The position numbers and the translations under genes were made by a program. Positions 1-8,257 of a DNA stretch of 64,000 nucleotides are shown here, in pieces. Source of the stretch: JACKAQ01 sp965227145 (GTDB taxonomy: Bacteria > Calditrichota > Calditrichia > RBG-13-44-9 > J075); assembly GCA_965227145.1 (NCBI GenBank), contig OZ245730.1, positions 4,402,001-4,466,000 of the forward strand. The letters run 5' to 3'. The notes below the pieces were generated by a model that worked only from the letters and a program-made list of their open reading frames with translations, searched no databases and was not told the DNA's origin. Within the stretch, counting starts at the first letter, position 1; the number at the start of each line of letters is the position of its first letter.

Positions 1-1
1 T

Positions 2-30
2 GCCCTGCCTGAGTGGGCAGGGCTTAATTT
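2..30 (+). terminator. Rho-independent terminator of an upstream gene
   Basis: Positions 2-9 (GCCCTGCC) pair perfectly with 16-23 (GGCAGGGC) around a 6-base loop, followed by TTAATTT. The gene it serves lies before the window. The weak T run makes the direction uncertain. Confidence 0.6.
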
Positions 31-187
31 CATGCAGATTTTTTTAACCGACACAAAGCCGCTATTTTTAACCAAAATTCTGTAAAACTTCCCCCGCAAA
101 ATAATTTTTAATCTTGACCTTTCACCACTGGTAATGTATATTCCCCGGCTGTAACATGAATTCCACATTCAGTCAGAGGTGTCAAAA

Positions 188-499
188 ATGTATGCAATCG
201 TAGAAATTGCCGGAAAACAGTTTCGTGTCGAAAAAGACAAAGTGGTGAAGGTACCGTTTCTGAGCTCCGAAGTGGGCGAATCTGTATCTTTCGACAAAGT
301 GCTCTTTGTAAACCAAAGCAATGATGTCAAAGTGGGTCGCCCGTTAATTGACGGCGCCAAGGTTGACGCCAAAGTGCTGGAGCACGGCCGCGATAAAAAA
401 GTGGTCGTTTTCAAGAAAAAGCGCCGCAAAGGTTACCAGAAGAAAAATGGTCATCGTCAGCACTTTACCAAAATTAAAATCGAAGCAATCGAAGGATAA
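188..499 (+). CDS. rplU: 50S ribosomal protein L21
   Basis: Large-subunit ribosomal protein that binds 23S rRNA. The protein opens with MYAIVEIAGKQFRVEK, the typical L21 start, and ends in a basic tail with the KRRKGYQKKNGHRQ block characteristic of L21. At 103 aa it has the usual family length. I chose the ATG at 188 because AGAGGTG lies about 6 bases upstream and homologues begin at this Met. An in-frame GTG at 179 would add three residues and overlap that ribosome-binding site. It is followed 15 bases later by rpmA, the classic L21-L27 pair, so the two are almost surely co-transcribed. Confidence 0.97.
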   Translation: MYAIVEIAGKQFRVEKDKVVKVPFLSSEVGESVSFDKVLFVNQSNDVKVGRPLIDGAKVDAKVLEHGRDKKVVVFKKKRRKGYQKKNGHRQHFTKIKIEAIEG

Positions 500-514
500 G
501 ACCGGAGGTAAGTC

Positions 515-772
515 ATGGCTCATAAGAAAGGTGTTGGTAGCTCCCGGAACGGTCGCGATAGCGAATCTAAACGACTTGGTGTTAAAACTTTCGGTGGTGA
601 ATTTGTCACCGCCGGCAGCATCATCATTCGTCAACGCGGAACGAAAATTCATCCCGGCGAAAATGTTAAACGCGGCGGTGATGATACATTGTTCGCGCTC
701 ATCGACGGACACGTGAAATTCGAACGCAAAGACAAAAAACGCAGCAAAGTCAGCGTTTATCCGGAAGCGTAA
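515..772 (+). CDS. rpmA: 50S ribosomal protein L27
   Basis: Large-subunit protein whose N-terminus reaches the peptidyl-transferase centre. The 85-aa sequence begins MAHKKGVGSSRNGRDSESKR and carries GSIIIRQRGTKIHPGENV, both L27 signatures. It starts directly with the mature-type MAHKKG and lacks the cleaved N-terminal extension seen in Firmicutes L27. A clear GGAGG precedes the ATG. It is second in the rplU-rpmA operon, and a strong terminator follows. The downstream obg often found with this pair is absent. Confidence 0.97.
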   Translation: MAHKKGVGSSRNGRDSESKRLGVKTFGGEFVTAGSIIIRQRGTKIHPGENVKRGGDDTLFALIDGHVKFERKDKKRSKVSVYPEA

Positions 773-802
773 CCGAACACGAACACAATTTTGATACAAC
801 GA

Positions 803-831
803 GGGAAGCTCCAACCGGGGTTTCCCTTTTT
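803..831 (+). terminator. Rho-independent terminator of rplU-rpmA
   Basis: A 10-bp stem (803-812 with 817-826, two G-U pairs) closes the loop AACC and is followed by five T. It lies 30 bases after the rpmA stop. Confidence 0.9.
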
Positions 832-917
832 GTATTTCATGGCATGATTTTGATCGCAATTGAATGTATATTTCTGAAACGGTCAACTGTATGTTTCATT
901 TTTTACAGGAGGAAATC

Positions 918-1595
918 ATGCCAAAACTCACCTATCTCAGTCATTCCGCATTTATTATCGAAGGTCAAAATGGCACCGTTGTTATCGATCCGTATTTGAC
1001 CGATAATCCATTGGCCACTGCAAAACCCGTTGACGTAACAGTGGATCACGTGCTGCTCACCCATGGGCACGGCGATCATGTTGGCGACACCATCGAAATT
1101 GCAAAAAACAACAACGCAACCGTCGTTGCAACCTACGAACTGGCCAACTGGTGCCAGGCAAAAGGCGCGAAAGTTCATCACATGAATATCGGTGGTGCAC
1201 ACAATTTTCCCTTTGGCAGGGTGAAATACACCATCGCCCATCACGGATCGTCCACTCCGGATGGCGCGTACATGGGGCAGCCGGCCGGATTGCTGATTAC
1301 GATGGATGGAAAAACCCTTTATCACGCCGGTGATACCGCGCTTTTTCTGGATATGAAGCTGATCGGCGAAATGAACCACCTCGATCTCGCCATTCTGCCC
1401 ATCGGCGATAATTTTACAATGGGCATCGATGACGCCGCAAAAGCCGCCGAATTTCTGCGGGCAAAATTATATGTTCCGATGCATTTCAATACCTTCGAAG
1501 CCATCGAGGTGAATCCGCAGGAATTTATCCACAAACTGGAAATTCATGGACAACGCGGACGCGTGATGGACATCGGTGAGACTATCGAATATTAA
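918..1595 (+). CDS. UPF0173 family metal-dependent hydrolase (beta-lactamase fold)
   Basis: Predicted soluble metallo-hydrolase of 225 aa. The metal-binding motif THGHGDHVGD sits near residue 50. A second conserved His lies in the AHHGSS stretch, an Asp in YHAGDTALF, and a C-terminal His in MHFNTF, which together give the two-metal beta-lactamase-fold set. The start MPKLTYLSHSAFIIE is typical of UPF0173 (YtkL-like) proteins, whose substrate is not established. I chose the ATG at 918 because AGGAGGAAATC immediately precedes it. It is a single-gene unit, bounded by terminators on both sides. Confidence 0.9.
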   Translation: MPKLTYLSHSAFIIEGQNGTVVIDPYLTDNPLATAKPVDVTVDHVLLTHGHGDHVGDTIEIAKNNNATVVATYELANWCQAKGAKVHHMNIGGAHNFPFGRVKYTIAHHGSSTPDGAYMGQPAGLLITMDGKTLYHAGDTALFLDMKLIGEMNHLDLAILPIGDNFTMGIDDAAKAAEFLRAKLYVPMHFNTFEAIEVNPQEFIHKLEIHGQRGRVMDIGETIEY

Positions 1596-1609
1596 TTTCG
1601 AAAATTTTG

Positions 1610-1641
1610 GTGCGTCTGGGAATCTCCCGGACGCACTTTTT
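1610..1641 (+). terminator. Rho-independent terminator of the UPF0173 gene
   Basis: A 12-bp stem (1610-1621 with 1625-1636, one G-T pair) closes a 3-base loop and is followed by TTTTT. It lies 14 bases after the stop. Confidence 0.92.
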
Positions 1642-1673
1642 GTTAACTATTGATTTTATTGGAGATATGAAAA

Positions 1674-2465
1674 ATGTCTAACCACGTTTTATCGGAATTA
1701 CAAAACGGTGTGTTGAAACTTACACTCAATCGCCCCGAGAAAAAAAATGCACTGAGCAACGCGATGTACGAATCGCTTTGCGAGAACCTTGTTCATGCAC
1801 AAAGCAACGATGATGTCCGGGTAATTCTGCTGTCCACCAACAGCCAGGATTTTACCAGCGGCAACGATCTAAAGGATTTTGCCGCAGTAAACGACGGTAC
1901 GCGCGGATTGGACGATTTGCCGGTGGTTCGTTTGCTGCGATTGGTGGTGGGATTGGACAAACCGCTGGTTTCGGCGGTTAAAGGATTGGCGGTTGGCATC
2001 GGCACAACTGTGTTGTTGCACAGCGATCTGGTTTTCGCCGGAAAATCGTCCACATTCCAGATGCCGTTTGTGCCACTCGGACTGGTGCCGGAATTTGCCA
2101 GTTCCTATTTGCTGCCGCTAATTTCCGGAAAAGCCCGCGCCAACCTCGCACTGATGCTCGGTGAACCGTTCAATGTCAATTTTGCCTATGAAATGGGGTT
2201 AATCAGCCGGATTGTCGATGACGAAGCGGTGGAAGAAACCGCGCTAAGCTATTGCCGAAAACTGGTGGCACTGCCGCCAATTTCCGTAAAAGCAACCAAA
2301 TGGCTGATCACGCCGGAGGAGGAGCGGAAACGGTTGCACGATGTTATCACCCGGGAATCGATTATTTTTGCGGAACAACTGCAATCCGATGAACATCGCG
2401 AAGCTTTGAGCGCATTTTTCGAAAAGCGCCGCCCGGATTTTTCCAAATTTGCGGGTAGCGTTTAA
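1674..2465 (+). CDS. Enoyl-CoA hydratase/isomerase (crotonase) family protein
   Basis: Crotonase-fold enzyme of 263 aa, predicted to act on acyl-CoA thioesters. The oxyanion-hole segments are visible: FTSGNDLKDF near residue 62 and KGLAVGIGTT near residue 105. LGLVPEFASSYLLP near residue 140 carries the Glu position used by delta3,delta2-enoyl-CoA isomerases and hydratases. The second acid of true hydratases is not obvious, so isomerase or another crotonase activity is equally possible. GGAGATATG precedes the ATG. It stands alone with no other beta-oxidation gene beside it. Family is certain, substrate is not. Confidence 0.9.
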   Translation: MSNHVLSELQNGVLKLTLNRPEKKNALSNAMYESLCENLVHAQSNDDVRVILLSTNSQDFTSGNDLKDFAAVNDGTRGLDDLPVVRLLRLVVGLDKPLVSAVKGLAVGIGTTVLLHSDLVFAGKSSTFQMPFVPLGLVPEFASSYLLPLISGKARANLALMLGEPFNVNFAYEMGLISRIVDDEAVEETALSYCRKLVALPPISVKATKWLITPEEERKRLHDVITRESIIFAEQLQSDEHREALSAFFEKRRPDFSKFAGSV

Positions 2466-2477
2466 AAGGGAATTGAG

Positions 2478-2681
2478 TTACGAATCATCGTGAATGAGCC
2501 GGAACAATCCGACACTGCAGGCGGCAATCAACAGCAAGTTACCGAACGCGCCCGAAAAAACACCGATGACAGTGACGATCACCCAAAGCAACAGAAGGCA
2601 CCAAAACAGCATCCATAACATATAGTAATTCCAGCTATTTATCCATGGATTACAACATCCTGATCCGAAGAAATCCAACAT
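2478..2681 (-). CDS. Hypothetical small membrane protein
   Basis: An unrecognised 67-aa protein. The centre, from YYMLWMLFWCLLLLWVIVTVIG to LLLIAACSVGLF, is strongly hydrophobic and would form one long or two short membrane segments with a short charged C-terminus. There is only a weak ribosome-binding site (GGGA close to the ATG). It lies 12 bases past the convergent crotonase stop and downstream of the LysM gene's terminator. It could be a chance ORF. Confidence 0.4.
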   Translation of the reverse strand: MLDFFGSGCCNPWINSWNYYMLWMLFWCLLLLWVIVTVIGVFSGAFGNLLLIAACSVGLFRLIHDDS

Positions 2682-2709
2682 TCCCGAAATAAAAAATGTT
2701 GCCGGTCAC

Positions 2710-2745
2710 AAAAAAGAGACGACAGTTAAATGCAACTGCCGTCTC
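2710..2745 (-). terminator. Terminator of the LysM-protein gene
   Basis: The stem at 2716-2727 pairs with 2734-2745 (12 bp with one A-C mismatch) around a 6-base loop. Read on the minus strand it is followed by six T (2715-2710), the expected orientation for the gene ending at 2820. Confidence 0.8.
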
Positions 2746-2819
2746 TTTGTCTGAGCGCTTCGCAGGGTAATTTTTCTCAATTATTTTTAATGCTGTGCTG
2801 TGCGTTTTGACGCGAAATA

Positions 2820-3536
2820 TTATTTCTCATCGAGCACTGCAACTTCGCGGTGTTGCGGCGTAACCGGTCTGCGGTATGTGCCATTACCATTGGCTGTTCC
2901 GTTCGCTGTGGCGGTTGCATCCGTTTGGCGCCTTACGGCTGCGGGATCAGCAGTTTTAGGGGTTCTCGGCTTCACTAAAACCACTTTTTGCCGGTGGCTG
3001 CGCATCCACCAAAAACCGATAACACCACATGCAATTAAAAACACTGCCAGCCACAACACCCAATTGCTGCTTTCGGCTGTTTCTGTTTTGGCAGTTGGCA
3101 GCGTGGGTTGCTCGGTTTGCACCGGCTCTGAGAATTGTTCCGCAATGGGTTGTGTTTCCTCTGGTTCGGTCACTGCATCCGGTCGTTGGCGCGGTGAATC
3201 ATCTTCCAGCGCCAGTTCCTGCTGGATCACCAAATCTTTCACGGTGCTGAGGGTTTTCGCCTGGTTGAGTGCAACAATGGTTTCCCGGTCGGGAACGAGA
3301 ATTTCTTCGCCAACCCAAATCAAATTTGGGTCCGGCGCCATATTCACCAACGCCAGTTCGCGCCAATATTCAACATTGCCGTAATATTGGATGGCAATTT
3401 CGCTCAGCGATTCGCCTTTTTGGATCACATGTGTCCGCGGTTTTCCCAAATATACATCCGCCAGCAATTTCAATTCGCTGGAAAAAATTGCCAGCATCAC
3501 CCCGGTTGCCAACACTATCATGAAAATCTTACGCAT
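2820..3536 (-). CDS. LysM-domain membrane protein
   Basis: A 238-aa envelope protein. Residues 1-27 form an uncleaved signal or membrane anchor. Residues about 35-85 are a LysM domain (THVIQKGESLSEIAIQYYGN ... LIWVGEEILVPD), a fold that binds peptidoglycan GlcNAc chains. An acidic, Pro/Gln-rich linker follows, then a second membrane helix (WVLWLAVFLIACGVIGFWW) and a basic, low-complexity tail rich in Thr, Ala, Asn and Gly. AGGAGA precedes the ATG. A terminator follows. It probably senses or tethers the cell wall, but no specific role can be read from the sequence or neighbours. Confidence 0.8.
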   Translation of the reverse strand: MRKIFMIVLATGVMLAIFSSELKLLADVYLGKPRTHVIQKGESLSEIAIQYYGNVEYWRELALVNMAPDPNLIWVGEEILVPDRETIVALNQAKTLSTVKDLVIQQELALEDDSPRQRPDAVTEPEETQPIAEQFSEPVQTEQPTLPTAKTETAESSNWVLWLAVFLIACGVIGFWWMRSHRQKVVLVKPRTPKTADPAAVRRQTDATATANGTANGNGTYRRPVTPQHREVAVLDEK

Positions 3537-3818
3537 GGTATTCTCCTGTGAGTTGATTGAACATTCTCGCCAATCGTGTATTTGACGAATAATTATTCAA
3601 TCACCGTGCCAAAACATTTGAAAAATGCGTAAACATCAATAGAATAACATATTTGGCGATATTTTCAATCCTCGCGGGATTGTGTTACACAACACACCGG
3701 ATTGTCGATCTTATCGCTGATAACAACATGTTTTTATTTGATTTGGAGAGAATTATATCGACAAGTGTAACGAAAGACACAACCGGGAAGTCTGTATAAT
3801 TTTGTAACAGAATTTCCG
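3537..3818. other. Intergenic, no gene seen
   Basis: About 280 AT-rich bases between the LysM gene and the terminator of the response-regulator gene. The LysM promoter should lie in the left part. I see no coding frame or convincing RNA structure. Confidence 0.5.
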
Positions 3819-3854
3819 AAAAAGCCGAAAGGATTATTCATCTTTCGGCTTTTT
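3819..3854 (-). terminator. Terminator overlapping the response-regulator stop codon
   Basis: The 13-bp arms 3819-3831 (AAAAAGCCGAAAG) and 3842-3854 (CTTTCGGCTTTTT) are perfectly complementary, and the stop codon lies in the loop. A/T runs on both outer edges make it usable in both directions. The last codons of the gene form one arm. Confidence 0.8.
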
Positions 3855-5267
3855 GATGCCCAGTCGTTTCATAATTTTGATGAGGTTGGAATGATTGGCA
3901 ATTCCCAGCGCTTTTGCAGTGTTGGTGATGTGCCATTCATTTTCTTCGAGATGCTGTTGCACAATTTGCCTTTCGGCGTCTTGTTTTAATTCCTGAAAAC
4001 TTTTGCCGCTTTCCGGATCGAGATCGATAGATAGCGCACCGGACAATTTTTCATTTGCCTGCCCGGTTTCCGGCGATTCCGAAAAAACATCGGCAGCGAG
4101 GATTTCTTTGGGAATGTGCCGGGGCAACAGTTGCTCGCCATCGCATTGAACGATCATCCGCTCCACCACATTTTCCAGCTCGCGAACGTTATTTTTGCGC
4201 CAGTGATATTGTTGCAACGCCGCAATTGTGGAGGGATGAACTGCCGGAACCGGCATCTCAAACCGTTGGCAAATTTGCTGAACAAAGTGCACGGTCAACG
4301 GCTGGATATCTGCCAGCCGTTCCCGCAACGGCGGCACCCGAACGATATGCGTGCAAATGCGGTAAAACAAATCCTGCCGGAAGCGCGATTCTTCGATTTC
4401 CGATTCGAGATCGCGGTGGGTTGCCGCAATCACCCGGACGTTAATTTTGATAACTTTGTGTTCCCCGCCCAACCGGGTAATTTCATTTTCCTGCAGTACA
4501 CGCAGCAACTTTGCCTGCACTGCCAGCGGCATATCGCCGATTTCGTCGAGCATCAGCGTGCCGCCATCCGCCAGCTCAAATTTGCCCTTGGATGTGCGCA
4601 TCGCCCCGGAAAACGCGCCTTTCTCGAAACCGAACAGCTCACTTTCAACCAGATTTTCGGGAATCGCCGCACAGTTGACTGCAATAAACGGCTGCGCCGA
4701 ACGCGGGCTCAGCCGGTGAATTTCCCGGGCGATCAGCTCTTTTCCGGTGCCGCTTTCGCCGGTGATGAGCACATTGCTCGGCACCCGGGCGACCCGGGCA
4801 ATCAGCCGGCGCATTTCCTGAATGACCGGGCTTTCGCCGATAAAACCGGATTCCCGCTCATTGTTTTTGACCATCTCGCGATCCTGATCGAGCATCTGCC
4901 GGTGTTCCAGCGTAATGCGGATCTGATGAATTAATTGCTCCGTGCTGATCTCGTCTTTCGCGAAAAAATTATACGCACCCAAACGCGTTGCCCGAACGCA
5001 GGTTTGGAAGTTCCCTTTTCCGGTGTAAACGAGAACGGGAATGTTGTCCAATCCTTCTTTTTTCATCGCTTCGAGGGTTTGTAAACCATCCATTACCGGC
5101 ATTTCCAGATCCAGAATTACCAGATTTACCGGGTTTTTGTGGAGCATTTCCAGCCCTTCCTGCCCGTTGGCGGCAGTCAGCACTTCGAATCCGGTTTTGC
5201 GCTGGATGTCGTACGCAAACTGTTCGCGGATGGTTTTCATATCATCAATTATCAGAATTCTGCTCAT
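3834..5267 (-). CDS. Sigma-54-dependent response regulator (NtrC family)
   Basis: A 477-aa transcription activator. Residues 1-120 are a receiver domain with the phospho-acceptor Asp near residue 54 (LVILDLEMPVMDG) and the Lys of YTGKG. Residues about 145-380 are the AAA+ domain with Walker A GESGTGKE, Walker B GGTLMLDEIGD and an arginine-finger region. Residues about 435-470 form a Fis-type helix-turn-helix (ITNTAKALGIANHSNLIKIMKRLGI). The sigma-54 contact loop reads GAFSGA in place of the usual GAFTGA. GGGAGAATA precedes the ATG. No histidine kinase is adjacent, so its partner is elsewhere. Confidence 0.93.
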   Translation of the reverse strand: MSRILIIDDMKTIREQFAYDIQRKTGFEVLTAANGQEGLEMLHKNPVNLVILDLEMPVMDGLQTLEAMKKEGLDNIPVLVYTGKGNFQTCVRATRLGAYNFFAKDEISTEQLIHQIRITLEHRQMLDQDREMVKNNERESGFIGESPVIQEMRRLIARVARVPSNVLITGESGTGKELIAREIHRLSPRSAQPFIAVNCAAIPENLVESELFGFEKGAFSGAMRTSKGKFELADGGTLMLDEIGDMPLAVQAKLLRVLQENEITRLGGEHKVIKINVRVIAATHRDLESEIEESRFRQDLFYRICTHIVRVPPLRERLADIQPLTVHFVQQICQRFEMPVPAVHPSTIAALQQYHWRKNNVRELENVVERMIVQCDGEQLLPRHIPKEILAADVFSESPETGQANEKLSGALSIDLDPESGKSFQELKQDAERQIVQQHLEENEWHITNTAKALGIANHSNLIKIMKRLGIKKPKDE

Positions 5268-5614
5268 TATTCTCCCGGTGCAACGTCGTGGAATTGCCGT
5301 TATCTGGGCAATTGATTAGCGATTTTCGGTTGTGATAATTGGTCCATTTTACGGTTAACGGCTGAAGATGTCAACCGAAATTTCTTTGGCGAAAGCAACT
5401 GTCGCAACCAAATTTCGGGAACATTTTCATGCTTTCCGTCATCCTATTAACGATACAATATTGTAACAATCGCGTATTTGAAATGTGATAAATTACAATT
5501 TAATATTCACTTAGCGATCAATATATTACCAAACGGTCGGGTTTTGGACAAAAAACAGCTTGACATTCTCAACCGCCGGCGTTTTCTTCTATTAGCAACA
5601 AAGAGGTGAACCAG
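5268..5614. other. Divergent intergenic region, no gene seen
   Basis: About 350 bases between the minus-strand response regulator and the plus-strand HNH gene. A TTGACA box at 5560-5565 lies before TTCTAT at 5587-5592, but the 21-base spacer is long, so this is only a weak promoter candidate for the HNH gene. Nothing else is recognisable. Confidence 0.4.
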
Positions 5615-6121
5615 ATGCTTAACCGTAGTGTTTTGTTATTAAATCAGAATTATGAACCTATGAGCGTCTGTGGATTAAAAAAAGCCATCATTTTGATTTA
5701 TCTCGGCAAAGCGGAAGTTATCGAACGGGAGGCAGCAGTGCTGCACTCGGTAAATTCGACGATGCCGGTGCCGAATGTCATCCGGTTGTACCGGTTTGCC
5801 CGGGCACCGAAACGCAAAATATTGCTCAACCGCAAAAACCTGCTCATTCGCGATAAACACTGTTGCCAATATTGCGGACGCAGAACACTGCAAATGACCA
5901 TCGACCACATTATCCCCAAACAATTTGGCGGAAAAGATACCTGGGAAAATCTGGTTATCGCCTGCATGCCCTGCAATAATCGTAAAGGCAACCGCACCCC
6001 GGAACAGGCGGAAATGCGCCTGCGGACCAAGCCCAAACGACCGAACCCGTTCTTTTTTCTGCAACACATGGTCGGCGCGCGCCACGAATCATGGAAGCCA
6101 TACCTGTTCATGGAAAATTGA
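5615..6121 (+). CDS. HNH endonuclease family protein
   Basis: A 168-aa protein with a C-terminal HNH nuclease domain: CQYCGRR near residue 90, TIDHIIPKQFGGKDTWENLVIACMPCN with the catalytic His and the Asn, and a second Cys pair that would bind structural zinc. The N-terminal part (SVLLLNQNYEPMSVCGLKKA) is the conserved lead of a widespread stand-alone HNH family seen in many free-living bacteria. I chose the ATG at 5615 because AGAGGTG lies 6 bases upstream; an in-frame GTG at 5606 overlaps that site. It is not linked to restriction or phage genes here, so its substrate is unknown. Confidence 0.88.
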   Translation: MLNRSVLLLNQNYEPMSVCGLKKAIILIYLGKAEVIEREAAVLHSVNSTMPVPNVIRLYRFARAPKRKILLNRKNLLIRDKHCCQYCGRRTLQMTIDHIIPKQFGGKDTWENLVIACMPCNNRKGNRTPEQAEMRLRTKPKRPNPFFFLQHMVGARHESWKPYLFMEN

Positions 6122-6149
6122 GTCCGGGCAACATCAGGAAATCATTTTG

Positions 6150-6187
6150 AGCTGCAGCTTGTCAACCGGCGACCTGCAGCTTTTTTT
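6150..6187 (+). terminator. Terminator of the HNH gene
   Basis: Arms 6150-6157 (AGCTGCAG) and 6174-6181 (CTGCAGCT) pair perfectly and are followed by a seven-T run, 29 bases after the stop. Confidence 0.88.
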
Positions 6188-6296
6188 GTTACCGCGATAT
6201 GAGATTTGACTTGAAAATGTGGCGATTCTATTGCATCTTATTCCCCGAAAATACAACACGAATAGATGAACGGCAGCACGTTAGCAGAGGAAACCC

Positions 6297-7289
6297 ATGT
6301 TAGATATTAAAAACAAACGGATTTTAAGCGGTATTCAACCTTCGGGGATTTTGCACATCGGCAATTATTTTGGGGCAATTCGCCAGCATATTGCGTTGCA
6401 GGCCAACAACGATTGCTATTATTTTGTCGCCAATTATCACGCGATGACCACCATTCGCGATCATAAAATTCTCGAAGAAAACAGTTTGATGGTCGCGATC
6501 GATTATCTGGCGCTCGGTTTTGATCCCGATAAAGCGGTGCTGTTCATGCAATCCGATGTCCGCGAGGTTACCGAACTCGCGTGGATGCTATCCACCGTTA
6601 CGCCGATGGGCCTGCTGGAACGCGCCCATTCTTTCAAAGATAAAATCGCCAAAGGCATTGCGCCGAACCACGGGCTGTTTGCCTATCCGGTGCTGATGGC
6701 GGCGGATATCCTCATTTACGATTCCGATTACGTGCCGGTTGGTAAAGACCAGAAGCAACATCTCGAAATGACACGCGACATGGCCGAAAAATTCAACATC
6801 GCTTACGGCGATGGTTCGTTGAAATTGCCGGAAGACCTGATCATCCCCGATGTGGCGGTTGTCCCCGGTCTGGACGGACAGAAAATGAGCAAAAGTTACG
6901 ATAACATCATCGAAATTTTCGCGTCCAAAAAGCATATGAAGAAAAAGATCATGAGCATTCTCACCGATTCCACGCCGTTGGAAGAACCCAAAGACCCGGA
7001 GAATTCCATCATTATCGATCTGTATAAACTGGTTGCTACAAAAGAAGAAGTGGCCGATATGCGCCAGAAATTTTTAGCCGGCGGATACGGCTACGGTCAC
7101 GCCAAAAAAGAACTGCTGGAAAAAATGTGGGCATTCTTCGAGCCGTATCACGAGCGGCGCGAGGAGCTGCTTAACAACCGCGATTACGTTGCCGAAGTGC
7201 TCCGCAACGGCGCACTGAAAGCCCGCGAAGCCGCCAATATTGTGATGGACCGGGTGCGGAAAGCCGGAGGATTATTGCGTTTTGTATAA
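6297..7289 (+). CDS. trpS: Tryptophanyl-tRNA synthetase
   Basis: Class I aminoacyl-tRNA synthetase that charges tRNA-Trp. At 330 aa it has the bacterial length. The HIGH motif appears as LHIGNYFGA near residue 20 and the KMSKS loop as GQKMSKSYDN near residue 196. SGIQPSGILHIGNYFGAI is diagnostic of TrpS. GAGGAAACCC precedes the ATG. The 3' end overlaps the start of scpA by 8 bases, indicating one transcript and possible translational coupling. Confidence 0.97.
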   Translation: MLDIKNKRILSGIQPSGILHIGNYFGAIRQHIALQANNDCYYFVANYHAMTTIRDHKILEENSLMVAIDYLALGFDPDKAVLFMQSDVREVTELAWMLSTVTPMGLLERAHSFKDKIAKGIAPNHGLFAYPVLMAADILIYDSDYVPVGKDQKQHLEMTRDMAEKFNIAYGDGSLKLPEDLIIPDVAVVPGLDGQKMSKSYDNIIEIFASKKHMKKKIMSILTDSTPLEEPKDPENSIIIDLYKLVATKEEVADMRQKFLAGGYGYGHAKKELLEKMWAFFEPYHERREELLNNRDYVAEVLRNGALKAREAANIVMDRVRKAGGLLRFV

Positions 7290-8106
7290 AATAAAATTAC
7301 CGGTTTTCGAGGGACCGTTCGACCTGTTGCTGTTCCTCATTCGTAAAAACGAAATTGATATTTACGATATTCCCATCGCGCAAATTACCAAAGAATATCT
7401 GGAATACATCGAGCTGATGAAAATGCTCGATCTCGAAATCGCCGGTGAATTTATCGAAATGGTGGCGACGCTGATTCTCATTAAAACGCGCATGCTGCTG
7501 CCGCAACAAACCAGCGAAGGCGAGGAAGATCCCGAAGATCCGCGCCTGAAACTCACCCTTCAACTGCTTGAATACAAACGATTTAAAGAAAAAGCCGAAG
7601 AGCTGTACGAAAAGGAAACCGACCGCCGTCAGTATTTTTCCCGGGCATCTACTGTTCAGCGTCAGCTTAAAAAATTCACACCGCCGGATGAAGAATTTGT
7701 GGTGGACGCCACCCTGTTTGATCTGCTGACCGCGTTCAAAAAAGCGCTGGACAACATGCCCAAAATCACTGTTCACCGCGTCAATCCGGTTAAAATTTCC
7801 ATCGAAGACCAGGTGCGCTTTATCTTTGACCGCTTTGCCGGCGGCACATATGTTCATTTTGGGGAAATCACCAAAGCGTTGCCGACAAAAATTCACGTCA
7901 TCGTTACGTTTATGTCCATTCTCGATTTGATGCGTTTGCAGATGATCACCTGCAAACAGGACGACGCTTTTGGCGATATCCGGCTGGTTGCGCTGACCGA
8001 ATTGAGCATGTCCCATTTTCAATCGCTGCGCGAAGAGCAGCAGTTGCACCTCAGCGACGAACCGGAAACACCGCCGGAAAACGAACAACCGACGCTGGAA
8101 TCCTGA
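7282..8106 (+). CDS. scpA: Segregation and condensation protein A
   Basis: Kleisin subunit of the SMC-ScpAB condensin, which compacts and partitions the chromosome. The N-terminus YKIKLPVFEGPFDLLLFLIRKNEIDIYDIPIAQITKEYL is the classic ScpA lead. LILIKTRMLLP and the C-terminal winged-helix segment (VRFIFDRFAGGTYVHFGEI) complete the family pattern. At 274 aa it is normal length. The start is TTG at 7282: GGAGG lies 11 bases upstream and no in-frame ATG precedes the conserved sequence. scpB does not follow, which is unusual because scpA-scpB are often paired. Confidence 0.95.
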   Translation: MYKIKLPVFEGPFDLLLFLIRKNEIDIYDIPIAQITKEYLEYIELMKMLDLEIAGEFIEMVATLILIKTRMLLPQQTSEGEEDPEDPRLKLTLQLLEYKRFKEKAEELYEKETDRRQYFSRASTVQRQLKKFTPPDEEFVVDATLFDLLTAFKKALDNMPKITVHRVNPVKISIEDQVRFIFDRFAGGTYVHFGEITKALPTKIHVIVTFMSILDLMRLQMITCKQDDAFGDIRLVALTELSMSHFQSLREEQQLHLSDEPETPPENEQPTLES

Positions 8107-8176
8107 CCGGAACGGAAACCTGCCCATCGAGAGGCTCAGGGTTCAGCGTAACGCATCCTTTGGCGGTCATATTTTT

Positions 8177-8200
8177 GGAGCGGTCGCGAGCGGTCCCTAC
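8177..8200 (-). repeat. Short extragenic repeat with GTAG end
   Basis: Contains the octamer GAGCGGTC twice, separated by GC, and ends CCCTAC, so it reads GTAGGGACCGCTC on the minus strand. It shares this GTAG edge with other palindromic repeats in the window (12635, 18707, 38128). It lies in the 150-base gap between scpA and the deacetylase gene. Confidence 0.5.
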
Positions 8201-8257
8201 CGGATCCTGTTATTCGCAACTCAACCGATAACCCAAAAACTGCAACGGAACAACCCC

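Noticed and set aside
22..187. Ribosomal-protein leader (L21-type autoregulatory RNA)
   Set aside because: The leader is AT-rich and I could not form a convincing conserved structure by eye; a covariance search would be needed.
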